From JADLEX01 sp964586775 (lineage in GTDB: Bacteria > Lernaellota > Lernaellaia > JACKCT01): a DNA stretch of 35,544 nucleotides. This document shows positions 1 to 8,972 of this stretch, in pieces. The first letter of the stretch is position 1. Each line of letters opens with the position of its first letter. Location of the stretch: positions 1-35,544 of the forward strand of contig CAZPJD010000088.1 in NCBI GenBank assembly GCA_964586775.1. Reading direction: 5' to 3'. The notes under the pieces are model-generated. The model was not told where the DNA came from. It saw only the letters and a program-made list of their open reading frames with translations, and searched no databases. Both the position numbers and the translations under genes were made by a program.

Positions 1-117
1 CACGAGGCCATCGACCAATACGTCCGCTGGTACAACGAAGCACGCATCCACTCGGCGCTCGATTACCGGACTCCGTGCGAATTCGAGACCGAATGGATCA
101 CACAAAACGCCGCTTAA
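1..117 (+). CDS. IS3-family transposase (OrfB), C-terminal end, cut by window edge
   Basis: The first 38 codons, open from base 1 to a TAA at 115-117, read as the end of an rve-type integrase core. The peptide contains YVRWYNEARIHSAL followed by a TP pair, the hallmark C-terminus of IS3-family OrfB and other DDE integrases (WYN..R.H..L....P). The catalytic residues and OrfA would lie left of the window, so I cannot tell whether the element is intact. It is oriented towards dapL but is on the opposite strand. Confidence 0.8.
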   Translation, partial: HEAIDQYVRWYNEARIHSALDYRTPCEFETEWITQNAA

Positions 118-141
118 AACCGTCTTGCTTTCGGGGGGACA
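118..141 (+). repeat. Probable right terminal end of the IS3-family element
   Basis: Just after the transposase stop the sequence runs through a C/T-rich stretch into a G6 run ending in ACA at 139-141. IS3 elements usually end in CA a short distance after orfB. The matching left inverted repeat is outside the window, so the exact end is a guess. Confidence 0.35.
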
Positions 142-178
142 CTACGACCCGTGGGTCGGTGGCACCCGAAATCTTCCC

Positions 179-1354
179 TCACTCCCCCAGCAGCTTCTCC
201 ACCCGGGCGAGGGCTTCGATCATGCGAGCTTCGTCCACAGTGAGCGCGATGCGGAACCACCCCTCGCCCGCGCGGCCGAACGCCGTGCCCGGCGTAAAGA
301 CCACGCCCGTCGTTTCCAGCACGCGCGACACGAACGCGGCGCTCGTCTCGTCGGTGGGCACGCGGCACCACACGTAAAACGTCGCCGGGCTCTTGAGGAA
401 TTCGATGCCCATCTCGCGCAGCCGCTCCTCGCACACGCGGCGGCGACGGCCATAGATGTCGTAGTTCGCGCGCACGATAGGGTCATCGTGGCGGTCGAGC
501 GCCGCGATGCCCGCGATCTGGATCGCGTCGAACGCGCCCGAATCGACGTTGGTCTTCACCTGACCGAGGCCGCCCACGTACGCCGCGTCGCCGCACGCCC
601 AGCCGATGCGCCAGCCGGTCATGTTGAACGACTTGGAGAGGCTGTGCATCTCGATGGCGATGTCGCGCGCGCCGTCGATCTCGAAGATCGACATGGGCCG
701 ATAGCCCTCGAAGGCCAGCTCCGAATACGCGTTGTCGTACACGAGCAGGATGTCGTACTCGCGGCAGAACGCCACCGCCTCGCGCAAAAAGTCCGCGCCC
801 ACCACCGCGCCCGTGGGGTTGTTGGGGTAGTTCAGGAACATCAGCCGCGCGCGACGCGCCCACTCGGTGGGGATGGCGGCGAGGTCGGGCGTGAAGCTGC
901 GCTCCCGGCGAAGCGGCATGTCGTGAACGATGCCCCCGCAAAACGTCGTCGCGACCGCGTACACCGGGTAGCCGGGATTCGGCACCAGCGCCACGTCGCC
1001 CGGGTTGATGAAGGCAAGCGGAATGTGCGCGATGCCCTCCTTACTGCCGATGAGCGCCAGCACCTCGGTCGCCGCGTCGAACGAAGCGCCGAACCGCTTT
1101 GTCATGTAGCGCGCCGCCGCCTCGCGATAGTCGAGCCGCCCCGTGTAGTCTGGGTAGCGGTGCGTGCGCGGGTCGAGCGCGGCCTCGCGCGCGGCTTCGA
1201 CGATGAACGGCGGCGTGGGCAGGTCGGGATCGCCGATGCCGAGGCTGATGATGTCCTTGCCCTCGGCCTTCGCCTTGGCGCGGGCCTTGTCGATGGCGGC
1301 GAAGGGATAGGGCGGCAGGTTGCGGATGCGGTCGGCGAGTTCGATGCGCGACAT
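179..1354 (-). CDS. dapL: LL-diaminopimelate aminotransferase-like class I/II aminotransferase
   Basis: A 391-residue PLP fold-type I aminotransferase. DapL converts tetrahydrodipicolinate plus glutamate to LL-diaminopimelate in one step, for lysine and peptidoglycan; it is cytosolic. Visible family features are ISLGIGDPDLPTP near residues 30-42, the N-terminal substrate-binding segment, LNYPNNPTGA, YDNAYSELAF, and SLSKSFNMTGWRIGW with the Schiff-base lysine at about residue 241. I chose the ATG at 1354 because the protein then begins at the normal family N-terminus (MSRIELADRI). The upstream extension to 1459 is low-complexity Arg/His sequence. A GGATGGAA sequence precedes the ATG. The dapA gene at 14284-15162 supports a DapL-route reading. 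A related aspartate or alanine aminotransferase is the main alternative. The gene follows the histidine kinase on the same strand after 147 bases. Confidence 0.85.
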   Translation of the reverse strand: MSRIELADRIRNLPPYPFAAIDKARAKAKAEGKDIISLGIGDPDLPTPPFIVEAAREAALDPRTHRYPDYTGRLDYREAAARYMTKRFGASFDAATEVLALIGSKEGIAHIPLAFINPGDVALVPNPGYPVYAVATTFCGGIVHDMPLRRERSFTPDLAAIPTEWARRARLMFLNYPNNPTGAVVGADFLREAVAFCREYDILLVYDNAYSELAFEGYRPMSIFEIDGARDIAIEMHSLSKSFNMTGWRIGWACGDAAYVGGLGQVKTNVDSGAFDAIQIAGIAALDRHDDPIVRANYDIYGRRRRVCEERLREMGIEFLKSPATFYVWCRVPTDETSAAFVSRVLETTGVVFTPGTAFGRAGEGWFRIALTVDEARMIEALARVEKLLGE

Positions 1355-1501
1355 GATTCCATCCGATTCGTGAACGCGAATTCGCGTGGTGCGTGAACGC
1401 GAGTCCACGCGGTAAATGTGGCGAGCGCGTTCTTTACCGAAATCGTGCCGGTCTGTCACGGGGGCGACGATGACACCCTTGGCGCGAAAACGCGCGTCCC
1501 C

Positions 1502-3751
1502 CTAATCGCGCGGCGGAATCTCGACCGGCACGTCGAAGGTGAAGACGCTGCCACGTCCGGGTTCGCTCTCGACGTGCAGCGCGCCGCCCATGAGGCGCGC
1601 GAACTCCGACGCGATCGACAGGCCGAGGCCCGATCCGCGGAAGCGTTTGGTCGACGATCGATCCGATTGATAAAACGATTGGAAGATCTTGGCGTGGTCC
1701 TCGGCCGGGATGCCGATGCCGGTGTCCTCGACGACAAAACGCAGATTCCGGCGGCGATCGCCCGAGCGGGTGGCAACCGCGGCGAAGGCCACGCGCCCGC
1801 GATCGGTGAACTTGACGGCGTTGTCGAGCAGGTTGTTGAGCACGGTCTCGATCATGATGGGATCGCCGACGACCTCCGAAGGAAAGCGCGGCGCGCGTTT
1901 GTAACGGAACTCGAGCCCCTTGGCCTGCGCGTGGATCTCGAAGCGCTGCGTGAGCGCGGCCAGCAGCAGGTCCATGTCGAACGCCGTCTCCTTCGGCGCG
2001 GGTGGGCTCGATTCGATCCGCGCGATTTCGATGAGGTTGTTCATCATCCGCAGCAGCACCTCGCTGTTGTTGTTGATCGTGGCGAGGTATTGCAGGCGCT
2101 TTTCGGGCGGCATGTCGGCCTCGATCGCCATCACGTTGGCCAGGCCCTTGATCGCGTTGAGCGGCGTTCGCAACTCGTGGCTGACATTGGCGAGAAAGTT
2201 TGTGCGCAGCGCGTCGGCCTCGCGCGCGGCCTCGAGCGCCTGCTCGGTCTCGCGGTGCTTGCGGCGCAGTTCCTCCTCCATCTCGATGTGCTCGGTGATG
2301 TCCCAAAAGATGCCGAGCACGTCCAACGCGCGCTTTTCGGGATCGTAGAGCGGCATCTTGTGACTCTGAACCGTGAGCAGCCGGCCGCCGCTCGTGTAAT
2401 GCTCGGTCATCTGCTCGCCGCGCCCGCCCTCCATCACGCGGGCATCGTCGCGCCGGTATTTGGCGGCAAGTTCGACGGGAAAGAAATCGAAATCGGTCTT
2501 GCCGACGAAGTCCTTCGGCGTCAGGCCGAAGTCGGACGCGAAGCTCGAATTGACCGTCACGTAGATCGAGGCCCGATCCTTGTAAAAGACCTTTTGCGGG
2601 ATGCTCTCGAGCAGGTGCCGGTAGTGCGCCTCGCTCTTTCGCAGCGCATCTTCGGCCGCTTTTTGCTCGGTGATGTCTCGCACGAGCGTCACAATGCGCC
2701 CGCCCAGCGCGTCCAGATAGTTCGCCGTCACCTCGACATCGATTCCCTCGCCGCCCGCCGCGCGGTGGCGCGTCTCGTAGCGCAGGAAGCCCTTGCGCCG
2801 GATGGTCTCGTAAACAAAGCCGGGCGACTCGGCCGATGACTCTTCGACGTCCGCCACCTTCAAACGAAGCAGCTCGGGGAGCGTGCGCCCGAGCAGCCGG
2901 CAATAGGCGTTGTTGACCTCGATGAACCGGCCCTGCGCGTCGGCCACGAAAAAACCGTCGCGCATCGCATTGAGGATCGTGTGGTATTCGAGCTCGACGC
3001 GCACCTTGTCCGACAGGTCGCGCATGACGCACAGCGCCCACCACGCGTTCTCGACGCGCACCGTCGAGACGGAGAGCTCGAGCGGAAACTCCGTGCCGTC
3101 GCGCCGCCGCCCCGCGAGCACGCGAAACTCGCCGCCCTCGAAGGGCCGCTCGGCGCGGCTGAAATCGAAGAGGCCGCGCAGGTAGGCGTCGCGGTAGCCA
3201 TCGGGCGTGAGCAAGTCGTAGAAGGTCCGCCCGTTGAGGTCCATCTGGTGCACGCCGAAAATGCGTCGCGTGGCGTCGTTGTAATAGTTGATGCGCCCGT
3301 GCTGATCGAGGATGACGATCGCGTCGTGCGACGACGCCGAGATCGCCTGAAAACACCTCGTCATGCGGTCGAGATCGAATTTGGTGCGGGCGAGTTCGCT
3401 GCGGTCGTCGATGACGAACAGCACGTCGCCCTCGCGTTCGCCGCCTTCGAGCGCCGTTCCGCGCCAAGTCGTCCATCGCGGGCGCGGCGCGGCGGCGTCG
3501 GCGATTACGGTGGTGAATTCGCCGATCCAGTGCCCGCGTTCGGCGATGAGTCGATACGCGGCGTCGAGGCCCGAGGCCGTGTCCCACGTATCCAGAATTT
3601 CGTGGAGCGAGTGGCCGCGCAGGTCGACCGTCTCCTCGCGGCCGAAGATGGTGGGGATCTGCCGGTCGTGATCGAGGATGACGGCGTTCGCATCCGCGAC
3701 GATCCACGGTACGCGCATGCGGGACAGATGGTCGATCATTCGGGCCGGCAT
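1502..3751 (-). CDS. Soluble PAS-domain hybrid-free sensor histidine kinase
   Basis: A 749-residue kinase with no transmembrane segment, so probably a cytoplasmic sensor. Four PAS-like units run at about 10-100, 129-250, 257-375 and 382-500. The last two end in the DITE motif typical of PAS/PAC. HisKA follows with VSHELRTPLNAI (phospho-acceptor His525). HATPase_c follows with an N box (NNLLDNAVKF, near 640), G1 (EDTGIGIP) and G2 (GSGLGLSIA, near 707). There is no receiver domain and no response regulator nearby, so it acts as an orphan here. I chose the ATG at 3751 because the first PAS domain begins right after it. The reading frame stays open much further upstream, but that stretch is the antisense of the next gene. 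Ligand and target are unknown. Its 5' end faces the BPI-like lipoprotein gene across a 162-base divergent region. Confidence 0.9.
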   Translation of the reverse strand: MPARMIDHLSRMRVPWIVADANAVILDHDRQIPTIFGREETVDLRGHSLHEILDTWDTASGLDAAYRLIAERGHWIGEFTTVIADAAAPRPRWTTWRGTALEGGEREGDVLFVIDDRSELARTKFDLDRMTRCFQAISASSHDAIVILDQHGRINYYNDATRRIFGVHQMDLNGRTFYDLLTPDGYRDAYLRGLFDFSRAERPFEGGEFRVLAGRRRDGTEFPLELSVSTVRVENAWWALCVMRDLSDKVRVELEYHTILNAMRDGFFVADAQGRFIEVNNAYCRLLGRTLPELLRLKVADVEESSAESPGFVYETIRRKGFLRYETRHRAAGGEGIDVEVTANYLDALGGRIVTLVRDITEQKAAEDALRKSEAHYRHLLESIPQKVFYKDRASIYVTVNSSFASDFGLTPKDFVGKTDFDFFPVELAAKYRRDDARVMEGGRGEQMTEHYTSGGRLLTVQSHKMPLYDPEKRALDVLGIFWDITEHIEMEEELRRKHRETEQALEAAREADALRTNFLANVSHELRTPLNAIKGLANVMAIEADMPPEKRLQYLATINNNSEVLLRMMNNLIEIARIESSPPAPKETAFDMDLLLAALTQRFEIHAQAKGLEFRYKRAPRFPSEVVGDPIMIETVLNNLLDNAVKFTDRGRVAFAAVATRSGDRRRNLRFVVEDTGIGIPAEDHAKIFQSFYQSDRSSTKRFRGSGLGLSIASEFARLMGGALHVESEPGRGSVFTFDVPVEIPPRD

Positions 3752-3855
3752 CGGGGGATTCCGTACGCTTTCGCGATTCGTGCGGGCATCTTTCCCGCAA
3801 CCGGACGTTTTGACAATCGCATTCTCCAGGCCGCCCCGATCGAATCCATTTCGTT

Positions 3856-3885
3856 TTGACCAGACGTGTATCGGACGGTTATAAT
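3856..3885 (+). promoter_or_regulatory. Sigma-70-type promoter for the BPI-like lipoprotein
   Basis: TTGACC at 3856-3861 and a perfect TATAAT at 3880-3885 are separated by 18 bases. The predicted transcription start, near 3892, lies just upstream of the ATG at 3914. This rules out the earlier in-frame ATG codons at 3866 and 3884 as normal starts. Confidence 0.75.
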
Positions 3886-3913
3886 GAAACATTGCGTGGC
3901 TTTGGGGGATGAC

Positions 3914-6900
3914 ATGGCGGTGTGCGGCATGGCGTGGCGCCAATTGGCGGTTGTGGTGGTCTTGGCGGTCGCGGCGATCTTCGTTTCCTTTTCGGCGACC
4001 GGTTGCTCGTCCGCGGGTGGGGATTCGGCGACGGACGACGGCGCTCGCGCGGGCGACGACGATTCGGGCGACCCCTACGTTCCGCCGGGTGACGACGACG
4101 ACGACACCTCGGACGACGATGACGACGCGACCGACGACGACGCGGACGACGACACCGCCGACGATGATACGACGGACGACGATACCGGCGACGACGACAG
4201 CGTCGACCCCGATGGCCCGCAGATCACGATCACGGCGCCCGCGCACAACGCCACCTTCGACACGCACGAGATCGCGGTCGAGGCGACGGTCACCAACGCG
4301 AACCCCGGCACGATCCGCTGCATGTACAACTCGTCGGACATCACGAGCCTGCTGACCATCAACCAGGATCAGGATCGCGGCTACAACTTCATCATCACCG
4401 GCGCCATCGACGGCGTTCCCGCGGGTACGCACCGATTCGCGGTGGAGGCGAGCAATGACGACGGTTTCAATCAAGCCATCAGCATCTTCGACGTCGAGAT
4501 TTCGGACCCGTATCTGGAACTGACGCTGGGTAGCCACCTGGTCGAGCCGGGCGACGACGTGACCGCCGACGTGACGGTGTACGACGAAAACGGCGCGCCG
4601 GTGTCGGCGTCGTACACCTTTGCGGTGGACCCGGCGACGGGCTTCACGCGTAACGGCGATGTCTTCACGTTCAACACCAAGGGCACGTACACGATCACCG
4701 CCACGGCGCAGTACGGCGACAAGGCGTGGCTCTCGGACGAGGAAACGGTCGAGGTGAAATACCTGACGCCGACGAGCGTGACCGTGATGCTCTCCGCCGC
4801 GACCACGCAGGCGGGCACGCCGGTCGTCGCCAACTCCACGGTGTTCAACGCCGACAACGAGCCGCTCGACGGATTCGTCGTCGCCTACACGGTGACGCCG
4901 GGCGCCGGGGTGACGGTGGATGGCAACGTCATCACGATGACGAAGACCGGCGACCACGACATCAAGGGCACCGTGCAGGGCTACCCGGGCGTGAACCAGA
5001 CCAAGGCCTGCGACGTGACGCCCGGCCCCGCCGCCGCGGTGGACCTGACGCTCTCGCGCACGACGATCAACGCGGGGCAGTCGGTCACGTGGGATGCCGA
5101 CGTCGAAGACATTTACGGCAACGCGATCGACGGCTCGACCGCGACGCTCACGGTCACGCCGAATACGGGCGTTTCCGTCGTCGGCGACACGATCACGTTC
5201 TCCAAAGCGCGCGTCGACCCATTCGTCGTCAAGGCGCAGTACACGTTCTTGTTCGACGAAGTGAACGTGCAGGTGAACGACAACCGCGACCCGCGCATCG
5301 TGTGGACGGCGCCCGATCGCGGCACGGTCACCAACTCGACCGGCGTCTCGGTGCAAGGGCAGGTGATCGAGAACGAGAGTTCGGTCGCATCCTTCACCAT
5401 CAACGGCGAGCAGCCGCAGTCGTTCGCCGGCGGGGTGTTCAGCCACGTGGTGCAGCTCGAATACGGCTTGAACATCATCGTCGCCGAGGTGGAAGACGCC
5501 TTCGGCAACACCTCGAACGCGTCGATCTCGGTGATTCGCGGCAACCTGCTCGACGTGGACGACCGCGTCGAGAGCATTATCGGCGCGCGCATCAACGACC
5601 AGGGTTTCAACCAGATCGAGCTGCTCGCCGCGGATCTGCTCGCGGCGTTCGACATCGACCAGATCATCCAGCAGCTCTACGACGACGGAACGCTGCCGCT
5701 CGAAATGGGCACGCCGGGCCAGTCGGGCTACGTCTACGCCGATTTCACGCAGATCGAGTTCGGCACGCCGCAGATCACGCTCGAACCCGAGTTCGGCCTG
5801 CTCGCGATCTCGGCGACGCTGCCCGATATCGACATCGTGCTCGGCGCGGACATCGTCATCACCACCGGCCAGCCCGCCCAGCACTTCGACATCGATATCA
5901 CCGGGCAGATCGGCGCGGACATTTCCGTACTCATCGACGTCGTCGCGGGCGAACTCGTGGTCAGCGTGGACGGCTTCACCCTCCACGACACGCAGCTCGA
6001 CGTGTCGCTCAACGGATTCCCCCTATCCATCGAAGCGCTCATCAAGACGCTCGTCGGCCAGCTCGTCGGCGACCTGCTCGAAAACGAACTGCCGCAGATC
6101 ATCGAGGAGCTGCTCGGCGACCTCGACCTGAGCTTCCCCGTCGATCTGCTCGACGTGACGTTCACGTTCGGCCTCGACTTCGAGACGATCGACCTCGAGC
6201 CGACGGGCGCGACGATCTGGCTGGGCGGCAACGTCACCAAGAACGCGCCCGACGACCCGAACAACAAGGAGTCGTGCTACTCGAACCTGACGACGTGCGG
6301 CAGCCTCCTGACCCCGGGGCTCGCACCCGACCTCGACACGCAGTCCTGGGACGGCAGTCTGCAATACGGGTTCGGCCTCGCGGTCGGCGACGACTACATC
6401 AACCGCGCGCTCTACCAGTTCTTCCGCGCGGGGATCATGAATTTCAGCGTCATGGACTACACGCAGGAACAGGGTGGCACGTGGGACCTGCGCATTGACA
6501 ACCCGATCATCCAGCTCCTGGTGCCGGATCTCGACGACATGTTCCCGGATGATCCCGATGCGCCCATCGACTTCGTGCTCGATCCGCAGCTTCCGCCGGT
6601 GGTCAACTACACCTCGGGCTCGCGCGACGCGCTCGGGCTCGAACTCCAGATGGGCGATTTGCTGCTCGACATGGTGGTGAAGCCCGAGGTCGGGGCCGAT
6701 CAGTCGATTCTCGGCGTCGCGGTGGCGCTGCGTATTCCGCTCACGGTCGGGGTCGACACCGACACGCAGATGCTCTCGCTCGGCTTCGGCGACCCGCTCA
6801 TCGTGATCGATGTGTACGACGAGGACTTCATCTATTTTCCGAACGAGGTGCTCGAGGACCTGATTCCGCAGGTCATCGAGATCGTGCTGCCGCTGCTGAC

Positions 6901-7027
6901 GGACCTGATCGGCGAGTTCCCGATCCCCACGTTCTCGGGGCTCGCGATCGAGATCGTTGAGACGTCGGTCGGCGGCACCTATGACGATTTTCTCGGCTTC
7001 TTCACGGATCTGACGCAGATTCCGTGA
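3914..7027 (+). CDS. Surface lipoprotein: Asp-rich tether, Ig-like modules and BPI/LBP-like double barrel
   Basis: A 1037-residue exported protein. The ATG at 3914 has a GGGGGAT ribosome site and follows a strong promoter. A hydrophobic signal peptide ends in a lipobox-like ATG-Cys. An acidic tract of DDD-X repeats follows to about residue 100 (4030-4215). Three to five beta-rich Ig-like modules fill about 105-540, with repeated sandwich-like units such as GTYTITATA and AGTHRFAVEASNDDG. From about 557 to the end the protein follows the BPI/LBP/CETP plan. A first amphipathic barrel opens with ARINDQGFNQ and has long alternating hydrophobic strands, then a helical LLENELPQIIEELLG segment (about 722). 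A second barrel carries YINRALYQFFRAGIM (about 828), LLVPDLDDMFPD (about 868) and a terminal LPLLTDLIGEFPIPTFSGL segment (about 993-1011). The family assignment is from remembered pattern, not an alignment. Lipid or LPS binding would be inference. Confidence 0.7.
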   Translation: MAVCGMAWRQLAVVVVLAVAAIFVSFSATGCSSAGGDSATDDGARAGDDDSGDPYVPPGDDDDDTSDDDDDATDDDADDDTADDDTTDDDTGDDDSVDPDGPQITITAPAHNATFDTHEIAVEATVTNANPGTIRCMYNSSDITSLLTINQDQDRGYNFIITGAIDGVPAGTHRFAVEASNDDGFNQAISIFDVEISDPYLELTLGSHLVEPGDDVTADVTVYDENGAPVSASYTFAVDPATGFTRNGDVFTFNTKGTYTITATAQYGDKAWLSDEETVEVKYLTPTSVTVMLSAATTQAGTPVVANSTVFNADNEPLDGFVVAYTVTPGAGVTVDGNVITMTKTGDHDIKGTVQGYPGVNQTKACDVTPGPAAAVDLTLSRTTINAGQSVTWDADVEDIYGNAIDGSTATLTVTPNTGVSVVGDTITFSKARVDPFVVKAQYTFLFDEVNVQVNDNRDPRIVWTAPDRGTVTNSTGVSVQGQVIENESSVASFTINGEQPQSFAGGVFSHVVQLEYGLNIIVAEVEDAFGNTSNASISVIRGNLLDVDDRVESIIGARINDQGFNQIELLAADLLAAFDIDQIIQQLYDDGTLPLEMGTPGQSGYVYADFTQIEFGTPQITLEPEFGLLAISATLPDIDIVLGADIVITTGQPAQHFDIDITGQIGADISVLIDVVAGELVVSVDGFTLHDTQLDVSLNGFPLSIEALIKTLVGQLVGDLLENELPQIIEELLGDLDLSFPVDLLDVTFTFGLDFETIDLEPTGATIWLGGNVTKNAPDDPNNKESCYSNLTTCGSLLTPGLAPDLDTQSWDGSLQYGFGLAVGDDYINRALYQFFRAGIMNFSVMDYTQEQGGTWDLRIDNPIIQLLVPDLDDMFPDDPDAPIDFVLDPQLPPVVNYTSGSRDALGLELQMGDLLLDMVVKPEVGADQSILGVAVALRIPLTVGVDTDTQMLSLGFGDPLIVIDVYDEDFIYFPNEVLEDLIPQVIEIVLPLLTDLIGEFPIPTFSGLAIEIVETSVGGTYDDFLGFFTDLTQIP

Positions 7028-7053
7028 GGCGGCCTTTTTCGCGGAGGTCGGCC

Positions 7054-7752
7054 ATGAAGAGAACCTGGTGGATTGCGGCGATGGTGATCGTCGCCGGGCT
7101 CGTCGCAGCGGGCGGCGCGCTCGCGAGCGACGCGTTTCGCGCCGACGTTGATTTCGTCTCGATGGGAACGGTGTATCCCGAGGTCTCGACGGACTTTCAC
7201 GTTCGCGTGACGAACGAAACGTGGGAAGCGCCAGAGGCCGAGCGCATCCGGCGCTTCGAGATCCACATGCCCTCGATGCTCTACGCCGTGCTCGCGGTCG
7301 ATCTGTCGTCGCCCGATCCGTTGCACCCCGAATCGGGCGGCGTGTGGACCGCCGAATACGCCGATAACGCGGGCGTCGGATTCATCACCTGGCGATTCCT
7401 GACCGACAACATCCTGCAGGGCGGCGACATCGAGGAAGGTGAACACCTGGACTTCACGTTCACGGCGATCACGGACGCCATCCCCTCCGACGGCTTCGTC
7501 TGGATGGTCGAGTCCGACACGGCGTCCACCGCCGAGGGCATCTCGTACTTTGGCGACGCGGATGACGATGACGACGACTCGGACGACGATTCGGACGACG
7601 ACAGCGGGGACGACGACGACTGGTATCCCGACGACGACGAAGATGACGACGATAGCGGCGGCACGCCCACGACCGGCGACGATGACGACGACGAGGGTCT
7701 GGTTCCGCCGCCCGCCGACGACGAGGAAGACGAGAATAGCTGCGGCGAGTGA
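7054..7752 (+). CDS. Exported protein with acidic C-terminal tail ending Cys-Gly-Glu
   Basis: A 232-residue protein of unknown function, 26 bases behind the BPI-like lipoprotein gene and probably co-transcribed with it. The start at 7054 has GGAGGT seven bases upstream. The N-terminus is a Sec signal peptide with a likely signal peptidase I site after GGALA, and no lipobox cysteine. Residues about 30-165 form a single beta-rich domain without recognisable motifs. The last 65 residues are an Asp/Glu-rich tail (7558-7740) that stops at ENSCGE. The only cysteine of the mature chain sits at position -3 from the carboxyl end. Three other proteins in the window share this tail layout (see findings). 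It may be a partner of the upstream lipoprotein. Confidence 0.8.
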   Translation: MKRTWWIAAMVIVAGLVAAGGALASDAFRADVDFVSMGTVYPEVSTDFHVRVTNETWEAPEAERIRRFEIHMPSMLYAVLAVDLSSPDPLHPESGGVWTAEYADNAGVGFITWRFLTDNILQGGDIEEGEHLDFTFTAITDAIPSDGFVWMVESDTASTAEGISYFGDADDDDDDSDDDSDDDSGDDDDWYPDDDEDDDDSGGTPTTGDDDDDEGLVPPPADDEEDENSCGE

Positions 7753-7845
7753 GGTCGCGCGGTCGCTGACGCAAAGACACGTTGACGCGGGGACATCTTC
7801 GCGCCAACGTTGGGGCGCCGTCGCATCCGCGACGCCGTCGAAACC

Positions 7846-8952
7846 ATGAACGAATCACCGCCAAACCCGAAATCGCCCCGCGTGTTGCTCGTGGCCGGGC
7901 CCGCCGGCCCGGACCGATTCGAAGCGCCGATCGAGCGGCTTGCGCCGCTGGCGAACGGCGCGACGGGAGAGATTGCGCTCTACGTGGACGGCGAGACGCC
8001 GGGAGCGCAGGGGCCGCGCCACACGGGCTTTGTCGCATCGGCGAGGTGGTACGCGCGCCTCGTGCGTTTCATCTGGCGAAGCCGCGACCGTATCGACCTC
8101 GTGCACTTCCACGAAACGCCCGGCCCGGCCATCTGCCGGTTGTTGCGCACCGCGCGGCGATTCATGCCCCGCGTGCGTTTCGCGCAGCGCATCGCGTTCA
8201 TTCCGGTCACATCCGGAAGTCTCGCGCGGCGGCTTTTCGCGCACGCTGTCGTGGTGGAGACGCTCGACGCTCTCGACCGCGTCCGGGTCCACGCGCCGGG
8301 GATCGCGGCGTTTCGCATGCCGCCACCCGTCGCGCCGGACGGCGACGCGTCACCGCCCGACGAAACGCGGGGGCGTCTGGGCCTCTACCCCGGGGCGTTC
8401 CATCTGCTCTTCGATGGGCCGATCGAGCGCGGCAACGTGCTCGACCATCTCGCGCGCATCGTGCCTTATCTGCTGCTCGCCGAGCGCCGATTGCACTTTC
8501 ATTTTCGCGTACGCGTGCGTTCGGCCGATTGCCGCGCGATGGCCGAGGCGTTCTACAAGCGGCACCTCGCGGCTTTTTGCATGCAGACGAGCGTGCATTT
8601 CGAGGACGAGCCCGCGCGCGACTTGTGGGATCTGGCCGACGCGCTCTTTCTGCCATACGAGCGGCACGCGCAGGACGCCGAGATCCCACTCGCGGTGCTC
8701 GACGCCGCCGCGCACGGCAAACCGGTATTTCTGCTCGATCGTTCACCGTGGATCGATCTGGGGCCGCACGAGTTGCGCGGGCGGGTCACGGCGGCGAAGG
8801 ACCCCGATCTGGGCCTTCGCATCCTCGATTACGTGCGCGATCCCGGCGTCATCCCGGGCTACGCGCTGATCGGGCACGCGCGGCGGCACTTCGCCGCCGA
8901 CGTCGCGGTGCAAAAGCTGCGCGAGATCGCCGAGCGCACCGCTTCAAGATAG
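7846..8952 (+). CDS. GT-B-type glycosyltransferase, family 4-like
   Basis: A 368-residue cytosolic protein that reads as a two-Rossmann-domain glycosyltransferase. The N-terminus has a beta-strand and glycine-rich loop (RVLLVAGPAGP). LVHFHETPGP near residue 85 resembles the acceptor-side loop of GT4 enzymes. The C-terminal donor-site signature is ADALFLPYERHAQDAEIPLAVLDAAAHGKPV (split here by its variable middle), which matches the GT4 pattern of an acidic residue, PL.VLEA and G.PV. Donor and acceptor cannot be read from sequence. I took the ATG at 7846. A TTG at 7810 would add 12 Arg-rich residues, and neither start has a convincing ribosome site. It lies 93 bases after the acidic-tail gene and converges with the GH2 gene. 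Confidence 0.65.
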   Translation: MNESPPNPKSPRVLLVAGPAGPDRFEAPIERLAPLANGATGEIALYVDGETPGAQGPRHTGFVASARWYARLVRFIWRSRDRIDLVHFHETPGPAICRLLRTARRFMPRVRFAQRIAFIPVTSGSLARRLFAHAVVVETLDALDRVRVHAPGIAAFRMPPPVAPDGDASPPDETRGRLGLYPGAFHLLFDGPIERGNVLDHLARIVPYLLLAERRLHFHFRVRVRSADCRAMAEAFYKRHLAAFCMQTSVHFEDEPARDLWDLADALFLPYERHAQDAEIPLAVLDAAAHGKPVFLLDRSPWIDLGPHELRGRVTAAKDPDLGLRILDYVRDPGVIPGYALIGHARRHFAADVAVQKLREIAERTASR

Positions 8953-8972
8953 CCGAACGCCGCGGCCCGTGG

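Noticed and set aside
3866..3913. Earlier starts (3866, 3884) for the BPI-like lipoprotein
   Set aside because: Both lie at or before the predicted transcription start of the promoter at 3856-3885, and the 3914 start has a better ribosome site.
1502..5986. Histidine kinase frame extended upstream to a 1494-residue protein
   Set aside because: The extension is antisense to the lipoprotein gene and low complexity. PAS homology starts right after the ATG at 3751, and a strong divergent promoter lies between the genes.
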